A stretch of DNA of 64,000 nucleotides from Amia ocellicauda. Its lineage: Eukaryota > Chordata > Actinopteri > Amiiformes > Amiidae. Positions 12,271 to 23,238 of the stretch are shown here, piece by piece. A program made the translations under genes and the position numbers. How positions within the stretch are numbered: the stretch's first letter is position 1; each line of letters opens with the position of its first letter. Below the pieces are notes generated by a model, which saw nothing but the letters and a program-made list of their open reading frames with translations, was not told where the DNA came from and made no database searches. The stretch is taken from assembly GCF_036373705.1 (NCBI RefSeq), contig NC_089863.1, forward strand, positions 32,014,227 through 32,078,226, in the 5' to 3' direction.

Positions 12271-12472
12271 CAGTGACCACAGCGCTGCTCCTCTCTGCGT
12301 CCACCTCTCCTGTCTCTCAGTGACCACAGCGCTGCTCCTCTCTGTGTCCACCTCTCCTGTCTCTCCATGACCACAGCGCTGGTCCTCTCTGTGTCCACCT
12401 CTCCTGTCTCTCAGTGACCACAGCGCCGGTCCTCTCTGTGTCCACCTCTCCTGTCTCGCAGTGACTACAGCG
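12271..12472. repeat. 47-bp minisatellite, about 4.3 copies
   Basis: The unit starts CAGTGACCACAGCGCTGCTC and contains CCACCTCTCCTGTCTC. Starts are at 12271, 12318, 12365, 12412 and 12459 (partial), spaced exactly 47 bp. Confidence 0.95.
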
Positions 12473-13482
12473 TTAAAGCTGTTAAAGCTTGTGTAATATC
12501 CTCCCTTTGTAGATAACCTTCTACTTCTCTTTAATATTAAGGAGTTATACTAATTTATTAAAACGTTTTATTTAAGTTAATTAAATATAAATGTTAATAA
12601 AAAAATATTAAAATGTTTCCATACTTTAATCCTTTATGACTGAAACAACCAAATTGTCTATAGGCACCTTTCCAAAGTTGATGCCACAGACTATGGGAGC
12701 CATATGCAACTACTACAAATGTGTGTCTACTGTAAATCATTAAAGTCCGAGACTACAATAATCGGCACTCTAACAGTGAGACTTTGGCAAAGGAAATCTA
12801 TGACTTCAAATTGACCCGAGCTTTTCCAAGGCTGGAGAGCAATTTAGAAGTCCTTGCTTGTGTTTGAACAGGCTGCACAGTGTTGTGAGTCCAGTACTGC
12901 AGGTGCACAGTTACACTGCATTGGCAACACCCTTCCTTACAGAAACAAGATGCTCTCAGCACTGGTAATGAGAGGCAGAAACACAGCTTCATGGACAGGG
13001 ATTTTATTTAGTCAAACAGCCTCATCACTCTTCCTACTATACAGGGTGTTACAGTTTCTTGGTTCAACAGAGCAAGGCTGGGTCCCTGAACCCCCAATGA
13101 CTCTGTCTCTCTGTAAAAAGACTCCCTTGTCACTTTTGGAGCTCCATGCAGATCTTTTCGTGATGCTGAAATGCTAATGTTTGTATCTTCAAAATGACCC
13201 TTTTGTTTATGATATGATGTAAAGACAAATGACCAATATATATGTTTATAAGATCCTCTGCTAACTGATCTGTTGCTCTTGCGCATTTCTCTCCTACACT
13301 GCAAACCCAGAAACATACATTTTTCATATATATATGGTAGAAAAATACTACTTTATAATTACTTTTCAATCTGAAATACCTAAAACTGCTTATATTGCCC
13401 TAAAGAATGTAGATAGGCTAATGATTGCTATAGAACTCAGATAGGAACTCATATGTGGTCTGTTCGAAAGCACCCTCCATTG
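12473..13482. other. No recognisable gene
   Basis: ORFs here (12854-13177 plus, 13008-13316 minus) overlap on opposite strands and show no family motif. Confidence 0.4.
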
Positions 13483-13736
13483 TGACCTTTGACCTCTCCT
13501 TAAGGTCAAACTAAGAACTCCTTACAGAGTGCAGTAAGGCTCATACTTTGGAACACGTATAGGAAACCATGTACGATCTATCTGAAAATGTCCTATAGGA
13601 TGACCTTTGATCTTCCTGTAAGGTCAAATTAAATATGTTCTCATAAATCCTTCCACAGAAGAGCATTGCATCTAGGAGAAAATACGTTCTTTAATACTCA
13701 TAGTGAATTTGACCTTGACGGAAAGGTCAAAGGTCA
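13483..13736. promoter_or_regulatory. Cluster of DR1-type nuclear-receptor sites
   Basis: Perfect AGGTCA-A-AGGTCA direct repeats lie at 13483-13495 (minus) and 13724-13736 (plus). A one-mismatch version, TGACCTTTGATCT, is at 13601-13613, with extra AAGGTCAAA half-sites between. DR1 is the binding arrangement of HNF4, COUP-TF and RXR/PPAR. The sites lie 280-530 bases past the stop of the ETS exon. They may instead derive from an interspersed repeat rich in this motif. Confidence 0.45.
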
Positions 13737-13800
13737 AATTCAGGGGCATATTTTGAAAGCCCATCTATGGTTTCCTTAATATATAGGTTATTATATAAAG

Positions 13801-13975
13801 TATAGTATAGAGTGCAGACTGCAGCAGTGCTGTGGGGACTACAGTATAGTCTAGTGTAGTGTAGTATAGTATAGGGTGCAGACTGCAGCAGTGCTGTGGG
13901 GACTACAGTATAGTCTAGTGTAGTACAGTGTGGTATAGTATAGTATAATAGAGTGTAGTATAGTATAGGGGCACA
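13801..13975. repeat. 64-bp duplication plus TAGTA-rich repeats
   Basis: The segment GTGCAGACTGCAGCAGTGCT... occurs at 13812 and again at 13876 (64 bp apart), followed by degenerate TAGTATAGTA/GTGTAGT runs. Confidence 0.85.
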
Positions 13976-14015
13976 GACCAGATCCAGCGGGGACCTCAGT
14001 CTTCCTCTTGGGCTC

Positions 14016-14231
14016 TTAATCCTGCTGCTCGGGACAAACCTCCAACAGGGCGTGTAGCTCCCGCACCTCGTATACCAGCAGTCCCTGCAGGTTGCAGACG
14101 AAGTGGTACACGTAGCACTTGCCGGCCATCTTGTGGATGATGTTCTTGTCGTAGTAGTAGCGCATGCTGCAGCTCAGCTTCTCATAGTTCATCTTGGGCT
14201 TGTTCTTGCGCTGACCCCAGAGTCTGTCCAC
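14016..14231 (-). pseudogene. ETS-domain last exon (ETS1/ETS2-like), probably degraded
   Basis: A 71-codon exon starts right after a CTGCAG splice acceptor and ends in TAA. It encodes the second half of an ETS DNA-binding domain: [16 protein letters not shown], the recognition helix, then [11 protein letters not shown] and FVCNLQGLL, closing with a short tail ending PEQQD. Layout and length match the terminal exon of ETS1/ETS2. The helix reads [10 protein letters not shown], whereas ETS1 has Arg at the Cys position; that is one of the two arginines that contact GGA (R391, R394 in ETS1). Basic residues are also lost in KCYVYHF. The exon for the first half of the domain is not visible in the window. 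Either a fast-diverging paralogue or a pseudogene; I favour pseudogene. Confidence 0.7.
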
Positions 14232-14242
14232 CTGCAGGTGTG

Positions 14243-14410
14243 ACGGACAGACAGACAGACATGCAGAGAGAGCTCAGAGAGAGAGGGAGACAGAGACACA
14301 CAGAGACAGAGACACACAGAGATGGAGTGAGAGACACAGAGACAGAGACACGCAGATAGAGCTCAGAGAGAGAGTGAGACAGGGACATGCAGAGAGACAG
14401 AGACACGCAT
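14243..14410. repeat. Low-complexity (GA/CA-rich) tract
   Basis: Degenerate AGACAGAGACACACAGAGA repeats just upstream (minus sense) of the ETS exon acceptor, occupying the start of the presumed intron. Confidence 0.85.
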
Positions 14411-15039
14411 TGGCTTTAATGGGTCAACATGTTTACCATAAAAAATATCTAGGATTGAAACAACAACAAATTGGATGAACATTTTCTTGCTAGTATTAGA
14501 AATCTACTGAATTTAAAGTTCAACAAAGTACAGCTGGGATATATTGTACTTAATTGATTCACATTGATAATTATTTTCTAGCTGCTATCGAAACTAAAAT
14601 ACTGAGTTCCATTTAAATCATCCCATGATCTACCAAAACTATTTATTTTTGATTAGGTTGATTTTATTTATTGATTTAATGTACATATACATCAGTATTA
14701 TCATATATATGATCATAGACAACACATTTTATTTCTTAGAGGAATCTGGTTTTAAAGTGGTGGAGGTGCTCAGAAGCGCTCAAGTGGAGAAAACAGCAGG
14801 CAACATTTCAGCTATTATGCTTTCACCAGTGCATATGTAACGCAGCTCCCAAAGATCATTTTAAAGTTCCCTAGACAATGCATACAGGTGAAACTTATGA
14901 AGTAATCAGGTAACTAGACCATCATTAAACATCAATTGGCTATTAAATGTTATATTGGAATCAGAACAAGATAATTGATAAAAATGACTAACAAAACAAA
15001 ATTGTGATTAACAATGATATTAATAATGGTTAAACAATT
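14411..15039. other. No recognisable gene
   Basis: AT-rich; an ORF at 14625-14840 has no motif. Confidence 0.4.
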
Positions 15040-15850
15040 ACAATTACAAGCAGGTAAATATTATAAATGACTTATCAAATTGTTAAATTGACAGGCCGTA
15101 ACATACATCAATTGCCAATTAAATGGTTTACTGGAGACAAAACAGATTAGTTGAACAACTAACAATGACAATTAATGTCCTAAATATAGCTGCAAGCAGC
15201 CATGCAGGGGGCCAAGCGGTTCCCAGCCCTGGTCCTGAGGAGCTCCTACCCTGCTGGTTTTTGTTCCAACCAAGCTCCCAATTACTTAATTGAACCTTAA
15301 TTGAATCAATAATTTCCTAAATCAGAGCCTTTTCATTATTTTAAACAGTAGGAGTTAATAGAAGCTAATAATATAATTGTATTAAGAACTTATTAAAGAA
15401 CCACCTCTTTTATTACACAATTTAAAAAGTCAAAACTAAGCCAACTATCACATCGATGAAGGTTCACTTAAGTAATTGAGAGTTTGGCAGGGTAGGGGCT
15501 CCCCCAGGGCCAGGGCTGGGAACCATGGCTCTAACACATTATAGTTCAATGCTGCATTGATGTCTTTCATAACTGCATCAATTCAATCTGATTTGCCTCT
15601 AATCCATCCACTGACAATTGGTTTGGTATTGATAGCCTAATGATTTATGTATTTGTTTCTGTGTTAATATTCTGTACATATTTGTAATCCTATTAACCAT
15701 TGTCATAATTAGCAATTGCATTTGTCATTGTCATTTGTTAAACTAATCTGTTTTTTCTCCAGTACAGCATTTCATTGGCAACTGATGTTTGTTACTGCCT
15801 TTCAGGTTAACTATTTGATTATTAATGTATAATATTTAACTGCAAGCAGC
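15040..15850. repeat. Large inverted repeat with a second element nested inside
   Basis: The left arm (about 15085-15165: CATCAATTGCCAATTAAATG, ACTGGAGACAAAACAGATTAG) is the approximate reverse complement of the right arm (about 15735-15805: CTAATCTGTTTTTTCTCCAGTA, GGCAACTGATG). TAGCTGCAAGCAGC at 15187 and AACTGCAAGCAGC at 15838 flank the interior. A GC-richer MITE-like element sits between the arms. This suggests a fold-back transposon interrupted by another. Confidence 0.65.
15218..15524. mobile_element. MITE with GGTTCCCAGCCCTGG termini
   Basis: Left terminus GGTTCCCAGCCCTGGTCCTG and right terminus CAGGGCCAGGGCTGGGAACC are inverted; the next interior bases (CCTACCCTGC / GGCAGGGTAGG) also match. 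The style is that of the common vertebrate hAT-type MITEs. The interior is AT-rich and non-coding. Confidence 0.75.
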
Positions 15851-17066
15851 TCAACAAGGAACCTCAGAGCACTCGACCATATCACTCTGCCATTCGTCTT
15901 GGAAGCTTGCAAAATACACATTATATCAGACATTAGAGACATCAAACGAGCACTTATAGAGCAAAAACATAAATTCTGCTTTAGAAGTACAGGCATTGGC
16001 TTAACTCCTTTGTGTCTTTGACAATGTGGACCTGGTGTGAATCCATCACTCCCTCAGTCAAGCGAGTAAAACCGAATGTCTCACACCAAATCAAAATTAG
16101 TGTTGTAAACTACTGAATTCATAATTATTGGAAAGGTTTATCACAAAATAACAGAGCTAAAATAAAAAGGCACAGGAGCTGCAGTTGCCAAAGTATATCC
16201 ATAATTGTAGTTTAAAATAAGCCAATAATATCAGAACCAAATTAACCAAAATAAAGATTATCAACAGACCAAACCCAATTTAGGAATTTTGCACCACTGA
16301 ACTCTCACATGTGCATTTGTCTTTGTGTCATCCATGTTTGTGGTGACAACGGCTTGGTTTTTGGGTTGGAACCACATAACAGCCTTGCGTTATGATTGGG
16401 CCGTATCTGTCAGAGATCTATGACGTTACACCCTGTTTATATTCAGAAAGTGAGAGATGCATGGCACGGGCAGCTATTCCTATATTGCTAGCCTATATCA
16501 ATAAAATAAAATTCATACATAAATAATATAATTGGATGAGGTGAAATAGATGTAAGTGTCACAGGTGGGGCGTGACAGGCCTAATTATTTGCACTAATTA
16601 CTACATTATTTATTATGGTTCTTTTCACATTTTGATTTTTCCTTTTTTTTTATTTATATATATCTATATATACACACACACATACATGCATTGTTTCATC
16701 AAGACATTGAGAGAGAGAGAGAGAACCTCTACTTCGGTGTAAAGGGTTAATCGAACAGTGAGGGAGCACTAGTTAAAGTTATTCACAAAATGTAATTATT
16801 GGCTGATTTCAATTTTTTAAATTGAAAACATTCCAAGTAGTACCTTAGATCTGAAGATAGGTAGAGAAAGCACTACAAGATCCTTGCCTGAAGACCCGAT
16901 AGTTAATATACATAGTTATGTTGTTAATATACATGACTGTCCTTGACCATAAATGTGCAGCTCTTGTACTGATTCATTAACGTATTTTGCACAAGGTGAA
17001 TGACACTTATTTGTGAGAAACATTTCCTAAAGTTGAATGACATTTAATCAAGGTTAATGTCATTTA
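15851..17066. other. No recognisable gene
   Basis: AT-rich intergenic sequence with short CA/GA runs near 16670-16725; no coding or RNA signal found. Confidence 0.45.
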
Positions 17067-18215
17067 CAGTTTTTTGCGATTGCTTACACACTGAAAGTGA
17101 ATGCTTAGACAAAAGCATCAGAACCTTAACATTTGTAACCATGCCTTAAACAAATGCACTAAAAGTACAACACATTTTCTGCTTTGCACTTTGTTTGCAA
17201 TTCTGCAACACACTTGCAAAACACTACACACTGTTTCTTACATTAGACACTTCATTCAAGAATGAAATCTCTTGCAATCATTGGGAAAACACTTCTATTC
17301 AAAATGCAAATCATACCTGAATTTGGCAACACCCACACACACACATGAAAACACAGTAATTGGACAACAATTAGTCTGAGCCATAGCATTACAAATATAC
17401 CTCCGGTAAGCTCACCTCTTTTGTGAGAACTTTGCAAACATGGAGGCAGTGAGAGCGAGAGGAAGAGAGAGGAGAACGAGGACGAGGACGAGGATGAGGA
17501 CGAGAAGAACAAAGAAGGGGACCAGGCAATAGACGGAGACATATTTCCGACGACATTAGGGCCACTTTGGTGGACCATGTCATAAATCATGGCATGACGA
17601 TGAGTGAGGCTGGGCAGAGAGTCCAGCCCAACCTGAGTTGCTACATGGTAGCATCCATAATACGGTCATTTAGACTGCAGAACAGGTATGTCTTCAACTT
17701 TCTACACTAGACTGTACCTATGTAAATGTTGCACATCATTCTGCATCACAGTACAATACATTGTAGTCCTACAATATTAGGTCTATGCTCCTCAGTGAAC
17801 AAAAAAAATAGGTATAATGCTGTGAAGTACAGTTTTGATGTTACTGTGTACAGTATGACAGTACAGTATGTAAAAAAGAACCTAACCAATGACATCATAT
17901 TCTTGCATTTTCTACAGAACTGCCAGACGACCTCCTGAGGGTGGAAGGCAATGTCTGTTCACCCATGAACAGGAACTGGCCATTGTCAATCTAGTGTTGG
18001 CAAACAACATCATCCGCCTACATCAACTACGAGAGCAAATCATCACAGATCACACAACATTGCATAATATCAACTGTGTCAGTATGTCGACACTCTGCCG
18101 CATCTTGCGTCAACACCAACTTACGATGAAGCAGCTGTACAGCGTTCCATTTGAGAGGAACAGCGTTAGAGTGAAAGACCTTCGCTATGACTATGTGCAA
18201 GTAATTGTCACTGTA
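17067..18215 (+). mobile_element. IS630/Tc1-superfamily transposon with introns, 3' truncated
   Basis: The left end ACAGTTTTTTGCGATTGCTT at about 17068 precedes a spliced transposase gene. The 3' half and right terminus are absent, and a Tx1-type LINE fragment starts shortly downstream. The TTTTTTGCxxATTGCTxAC end style is one I associate with fish IS630-like elements; this is recall, not a search. Confidence 0.6.
17440..18200 (+). pseudogene. Intron-containing IS630-like transposase, N-terminal half
   Basis: Exon 1 (ATG at 17440 to 17685) opens with an Arg/Gly-rich tract (RTRTRTRMRTRR), then after a frameshift near 17520 encodes an HTH segment: ISDDIRATLVDHVINHG, MTMSEAGQRVQ. It ends at AACAG|GTATGT. 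An intron of 232 bases (17686-17917) ends in TTTTCTACAG. Exon 2 (17918-18200) encodes LFTHEQELAIVNLVLANNI and MKQLYSVPFERN, and ends at YDYVQ before GTAATT, a probable second donor. The reading phase across the intron is consistent (AG|A giving Arg). The catalytic DDE domain is not present, so the gene is broken by both frameshift and truncation. Confidence 0.7.
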
Positions 18216-18299
18216 CTATACTGTAATACAGTAATGGCAGTAGATTGTGTCCTACTGGCACTGCATAGATACATTCAGACAAAGCATTATGTGACCTAG

Positions 18300-19160
18300 G
18301 CAGGTACAGACGGTGTTCCCTTCCTTGTCAGTAACTCCCCCTGTTTGTGAGGGAAGAGAGGAGGGAGGGAAGCTGTTGTTTTTTCAGAATTTAAGTAATG
18401 TGTGTTTTCCTACCTTGCATAACAAAAAACTGTACAGTGTGTGTGTCAAGGTTTATGGTTTTAAACAGCTTTCTGACTTGGTTGACACCAAGTGGAGAGC
18501 ACACCTGTCGGTCTCGGAGTCTGTGTCCCCTGTGTGGAGAGTGTTGTACAAGTCACCTCTCCCAAAACGCTTAGGGGATTTACAGTGGAGGGCTGTTGCT
18601 ACCAATATTTCTCAATAAGCTTGATGCAGCAAAGGCGGAGCGGTGCCCTTTCTGTCTGGAGAGGGACACAGTGTTTCACGCCTTCGCTGACTGCCTCAGG
18701 CATATCCCCATGTTTGAGTCTTTAGGATGTCTTTTCTAGTTTTGGGTGTTGTGTTTACTAAAGAGGTTTTTATTTTGGGGGTACGGTATTCTGCACAGCA
18801 GAGAGCCTTATGTTCCTTGGCAAATTGTATTATTGGTCAGGCCAAACTTGCCATTCTGAAGGCTCATACAGCGGGTAATGCTGGGGAGGGTGGGGTAATG
18901 TGCTGGGCATCCTGAAGGTGCTGGTGGTCAGCAGGCTCATCATACAGTTTGTTTATTTTAAGTTGATTTCTGATTTGGTGAGTTTTAAATCAAAGTGGTG
19001 TATAAATCATGCTCTGTGTGATGTTGGCGTTGATGGGAAACTGGTTAATTTTTATGTAACTCATTTATAGGTTTTTGTTGGTTTTAATGTAGGACTTTGT
19101 TGTTCTGAAAAAAAAAAACAGGAAAAAAAAATAAAAAAAATAAAAAAATCATAATACAAA
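18300..19160 (+). mobile_element. Tx1/L1-group LINE 3' end
   Basis: The segment around 18525-18715 reads as the C-terminal region of a Tx1-type LINE: VWRVLYKSPLPKRLGDLQWR, a frame break, then a zinc-binding block CPFCLERDTVFHAFADC. Downstream is a GT-rich 3' region ending in an A-rich tail at about 19109-19160. Frames shift several times. Only the 3' end is present, as expected for a 5'-truncated insertion. The left limit is approximate. Confidence 0.7.
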
Positions 19161-19162
19161 AA

Positions 19163-19164
<2 letters not shown>

Positions 19165-19217
<53 letters not shown>
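19165..19217. repeat. (AT)n run, target of Tc1 copy 1
   Basis: About 26 AT units; the Tc1 element inserts at the TA at 19216-19217. Confidence 0.9.
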
Positions 19218-19220
<3 letters not shown>

Positions 19221-20439
19221 TCACCTAAAGGATTATTAGGAACACCTGTTCAATTTCTCATTAATGCAATTATCTAACCAACCAATCACATGGCAGTTGC
19301 TTCAATGCATTTAGGGGTGTGGTCCTGGTCAAGACAATCTCCTGAACTCCAAACTGAATGTCTGAATGGGAAAGAAAGGTGATTTAAGCAATTTTGAGTG
19401 TGGCATGGTTGTTGGTGCCAGACGGGCCGGTCTGAGTATTTCACAATCTGCTCAGTTACTGGGATTTTCACGTACAACCATTTCTAGGGTTTACAAAGAA
19501 TGGTGTGAAAAGGGAAAAACATCCAGTATGCGGCAGTCCTGTGGGCAAAAATTCCTTGTTGATGCTAGAGGTCAGAGGAGAATGGGCCCACTGATTCAAG
19601 CTGATAGAAGAGCAACTTTGACTGAAATAACAACTTGTTACAACCGAGGTATGCAGCAAAGCATTTGTGAAGCCACAACACGTACAACCTTGAGGCGGAT
19701 GGGCTACAACAGCAGAAGAGCCCACCGGGTACCACTCATCTCCACTACTAAATAGGAAAAAGAGGCTACAATTTGCACAAGCTCACCAAAATTGGACAGT
19801 TGAAGACTGGAAAAATGTTGCCTGGTCTGATGAGTCTCGATTTCTGTTGAGACATTCAGATGGTAGAGTCAGAATTTGGCGTAAACAGAATGAGAACATG
19901 GATCCATCATGCCTTGTTACCACTGTGCAGGCTGGTGGTGGTGGTGTAATGGTGTGGGGGATGTTTTCTTGGCACACTTTAGGCCCCTTAGTGCCAATTG
20001 GTCATCGTTTAAATGCCACGGCCTACCTGAGCATTGTTTCTGACCATGTCCATCCCTTTATGACCACCATGTACCCATCCTCTGATGGCTACTTCCAGCA
20101 GGATAATGCACCATGTCACAAAGGTCGAATCATTTCAAATTGGTTTCTTGAACATGACAATGAGTTCACTGTACTAAACTGGCACCCACAGTCACCAGAT
20201 CTCAACCCAATAGAGCATCTTTGGGATGTGGTGGAACGGGAGCTTCGTGCCCTGGATGTGCATCCCACAAATCTCCATCAACTGCAAGATGCTATCCTAT
20301 CAATATGGGCCAACATTTCTAAAGAATGCTTTCAGCACCTTGTTGAATCAATGCCACGTAGAATTAAGGCAGTTCTGAAGGCGAAAGGGGGTCAAACACA
20401 GTATTAGTATGGTGTTCCTAATAATCCTTTAGGTGAGTG
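19218..20439 (+). mobile_element. DD36E Tc1 element, copy 1 (subfamily A)
   Basis: Bounded by TA on both sides, with inverted termini of 29 bp starting CACTCACCTAAAGGATTATT and ending in its complement at 20439. Length is 1222 bp. It shares diagnostic bases with copy 4 (CTCCAAACTG, GGGAAAGAAAGG start, CGGCAGTCC, TCTGATGGCT). Confidence 0.97.
19366..20407 (+). pseudogene. Tc1 transposase, copy 1, frameshifted
   Basis: This is the 346-codon transposase described at copy 2, starting MGKKGDLSNFE. A single inserted base near 19750 (ACTACTAAATAG against ACTACAAATAGG in the other copies) creates an immediate stop after codon 129. The frame resumes to the normal end, GGQTQY. All three catalytic acidic residues remain encoded downstream. 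HPQSPDLN replaces PPQSPDLN before the third catalytic residue. Confidence 0.95.
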
Positions 20440-20441
20440 TA

Positions 20442-20573
20442 GATAGATAGATATATGTATGTATGTATATATTTTCACATGTTTATGTAAAAATATGCTT
20501 GTTAAACACTGTTTTTTAGGACTGGTATGGAGTATGCGGTTTTCTGTCTGTTAGAATGAAAAGGCTTATACAG

Positions 20574-20620
<47 letters not shown>

Positions 20621-20716
20621 TATACACACATATATGTGTGTATAGATCATTGTATTCATTCAAGCTTCATATTAACCTTTTGTTTGAAGGTAATTTAATA
20701 TCTTTATTATACAGAG
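20442..20716. other. Spacer with microsatellites
   Basis: Holds GATA/TATG repeats next to the Tc1 end and a (CA)n run at about 20585-20617. Confidence 0.7.
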
Positions 20717-21283
20717 ATGTATGATAGCAGGCTGGTAATTTTTGTTGGTTTTTGCCTCCCAGGTCTTTGTCCTCCTCAGGGAGAGAAAGCGGTATCAGTG
20801 ACTCCAGGCCCAGAAATCCAGATTTTTGGAGAGGTCTTCACACGCTCCAGGCCTTCGAGATGCCACACTTTTGGTTGGAACTGTACACAGAAACGCCGCC
20901 GGATTTCTGGAAAGGTCTTCACACGCTCCAGGCCTTGGGGCTGCTGCACATTTGGATGGAACTGTGCAAAGAAACGCCGGATTTCTGGAGAGGTCTTCAC
21001 ATGCTCCAGGCCTTGGGGCTGCCGCACTTTTGGTTGGAACTGTACACAGAAACACCGGATTTCTGGAGAGGTCTTCACACGCTCCAGGCCTTCAGGCTGC
21101 CGCACCTTTGGTTGGAACTGTGCAAAGAAACACTGGATTTCTGGAGAGGTCTTCACACGATCCAGGCCTTCGGGCTGCTGCACTTTTGGTTGGAATTGTG
21201 CAAAGAAACACCGGATTTCTGGAGAGGTCTTCACGTGCTCCATCCTCTCGATGTCACTCTCTCAGCTGCAACTTGAATTATGA
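20717..21283 (+). CDS. Possible repeat protein (26-residue repeats), uncertain
   Basis: An open frame of 188 codons, mostly built from a 26-residue repeat such as GEVFTRSRPSGCRTFGWNC followed by a K-rich end. Two other plus frames (20752-21276 and 20826-21491) and a minus frame (20776-21243) are also open across the same repeats, because the 78-bp unit is a multiple of three and lacks stops in those frames. I cannot say which, if any, is translated, and no family is recognised. A pyrimidine tract with CCCAG at about 20757-20761 could be a splice acceptor in front of the frame. Confidence 0.25.
   Translation: MYDSRLVIFVGFCLPGLCPPQGEKAVSVTPGPEIQIFGEVFTRSRPSRCHTFGWNCTQKRRRISGKVFTRSRPWGCCTFGWNCAKKRRISGEVFTCSRPWGCRTFGWNCTQKHRISGEVFTRSRPSGCRTFGWNCAKKHWISGEVFTRSRPSGCCTFGWNCAKKHRISGEVFTCSILSMSLSQLQLEL
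20833..21250. repeat. 78-bp minisatellite, about 5.3 units
   Basis: Unit starts (GGTCTTCAC) at 20833, 20914, 20992, 21070, 21148 and 21226. Spacings are 81 then 78, 78, 78, 78, so every length change is a multiple of three. Units differ at about 5-15% of positions; the last decays after about 25 bases. Confidence 0.95.
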
Positions 21284-23090
21284 GCTCACCTGGGAGCTTG
21301 GCTGCTTTTATACAGACTTGTCGTCATGGATACACCATTGTGAGCAATGCGCCATGTCACAATGGGGTAATGGAGTCTCTGAGTTCTGGCCGGGCCAATC
21401 AAAATGCTGTATCTGCAAACACTCTATGATATCATATCCTGGCTACAACCAAGGGTGTGAGGGTGGTAGGGGTTCATTGAAGTTCATGTGAGCCATAATA
21501 GATTGCAAAACAGTAGAGGACCCTGAGCCCCTGCCCCCCATAATGTGCACGGTACTGCTGGGGGGGTTACCAAATCAATTATCAGCCTGGGAGGGAGGCT
21601 GTTAGAAAGAGAGCTCAGGACCGACTACCACAAAGCCCATTTTAACCAGGGGAAGCAGGAGCGCAGCAGCACCACCCGGGGAACGGATCATTGCCCTGTA
21701 TAAGCCCCACAGAGATCAGCACAGGGCGGTTTCCTGTGAGGGGACGAGTTTTGCGCTACAGGACGCAGCTGTTGGCAGCTAGTTAACGAGTTTTTCATGT
21801 GAATAGATTTACCTGTTATCGACTCATCTCTATTCCAGAGGTCGAGTGAAGCTCCACGTAGACCTGTAGGGAACAACAACATTGTTTTAGTGTGTATATA
21901 TTTTAAGCCATAGCCCATTTTAGTATAGGTTGTAGCAGACTCATTGTTTTAGTATTTGTAATTCCCTACTTTATGGTGTACTGGCAGCTACACACTTTGT
22001 GCCCTGGGCTGGCTGTGTTCCAGTGTATAAACTGTCCTCTGTTTAATAAACCTGCTATATTCTTATTTACTATTGTAATCTTCTTAATTATCTCTGTGCT
22101 GTTGTTTGCTGTATTTCTGCTGCCTCTTGACCAGGTCGGCATTTATACGAGAACATATTCTCTGTGACCTTAACTGGTTAAATATAAGTTTGAATTAATA
22201 CAACATTTAAAGAACAAGATGTGTGTGTATATATATATATATATATTACAAAACCAGGGGGGATATATTTATGAAATGATCTTAAAGCATAAGCAAGATA
22301 AGCACATAAGCACAGTTTAGAAGCTTGCTTATTATTTGAGCATAAGATAGTATTTAAGTTTTGTTTCATATTACCCTGTGCCTTATTCCAAAAATGCTAA
22401 ATTTATTTTTTAATTGCCATCTGGACATCCTCATCATTTAAAAGTGCGTAATTAAGCTTCCAATATGAAGGATTTTTACATTTTTATATTTTATATATTA
22501 AACATAACATTCATCATAAATAACAACCACGAAACAAGTATTGTACAAATACATGTAATGAGTTAGAATAAGGGACAATAAAGGACAAATATAAGAACAT
22601 GCATGTCCCATGCATTAGACTAAGGTATATGACACACACATAGAAACATGTGTATGTTCCATACATTATTGCAAATACTATGATAGTGTTAAGTGCTGGT
22701 TTGGTTAGTCCTGCTCAGTGCTCAACACAGCCGCTCGCACAGGGGCAGGTTAGTGCAGCAGCACAGCATAGCTGCATTTGTTTTCAAACATGTATTTAAA
22801 AATGCCCTTGAAAGAGTAACTTATTTATATATATAATTCAACAGACTGGTCAACTCAGTCATACACAAACCACTTCTTGTCTGAATACCTTCAGCCTCCT
22901 GAGTCAGGAATACCCTTGGGTGAGCTGCTTAATTGACTAATAACGCTTGTGTGGCCCAGTGTTTAGACATTGGTGTTTCAAGGTGACCTATAACATGAAT
23001 TGGATTGGGGCTGTCCAGGACCTGGCTAGAAACCCCTGCTCTATGCTCATTACAGCATTCAGCATGAGTACCATCAAGGAGTGTGTTGAA
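21284..23090. other. No recognisable gene
   Basis: Mixed sequence. 21590-21900 is moderately GC-rich without a convincing ORF. (AT)n occurs at about 22230. A sequence near 23010-23040 (GTCCAGGACCTGGCTAGAAA) resembles a MITE end. No conserved domain seen. Confidence 0.4.
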
Positions 23091-23095
23091 TGTGT

Positions 23096-23097
<2 letters not shown>

Positions 23098-23168
<71 letters not shown>

Positions 23169-23205
23169 TGAGAGTGTGTGTGTGTGTGTGTATGTGTGAG
23201 TGATA
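23098..23205. repeat. (TG)n microsatellite
   Basis: A long (TG)n run from about 23098 to 23154, then GA-rich and further TG units. Confidence 0.95.
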
Positions 23206-23238
23206 TTCTCTCTCAGTGGCTTGGTGTGTGTGTGTGTA

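Noticed and set aside
17252-17590. Ser/Arg-rich minus ORFs (17252-17590, 17389-17583)
   Set aside because: Opposite strand of the low-complexity Arg/Gly-coding start of the IS630-like exon.
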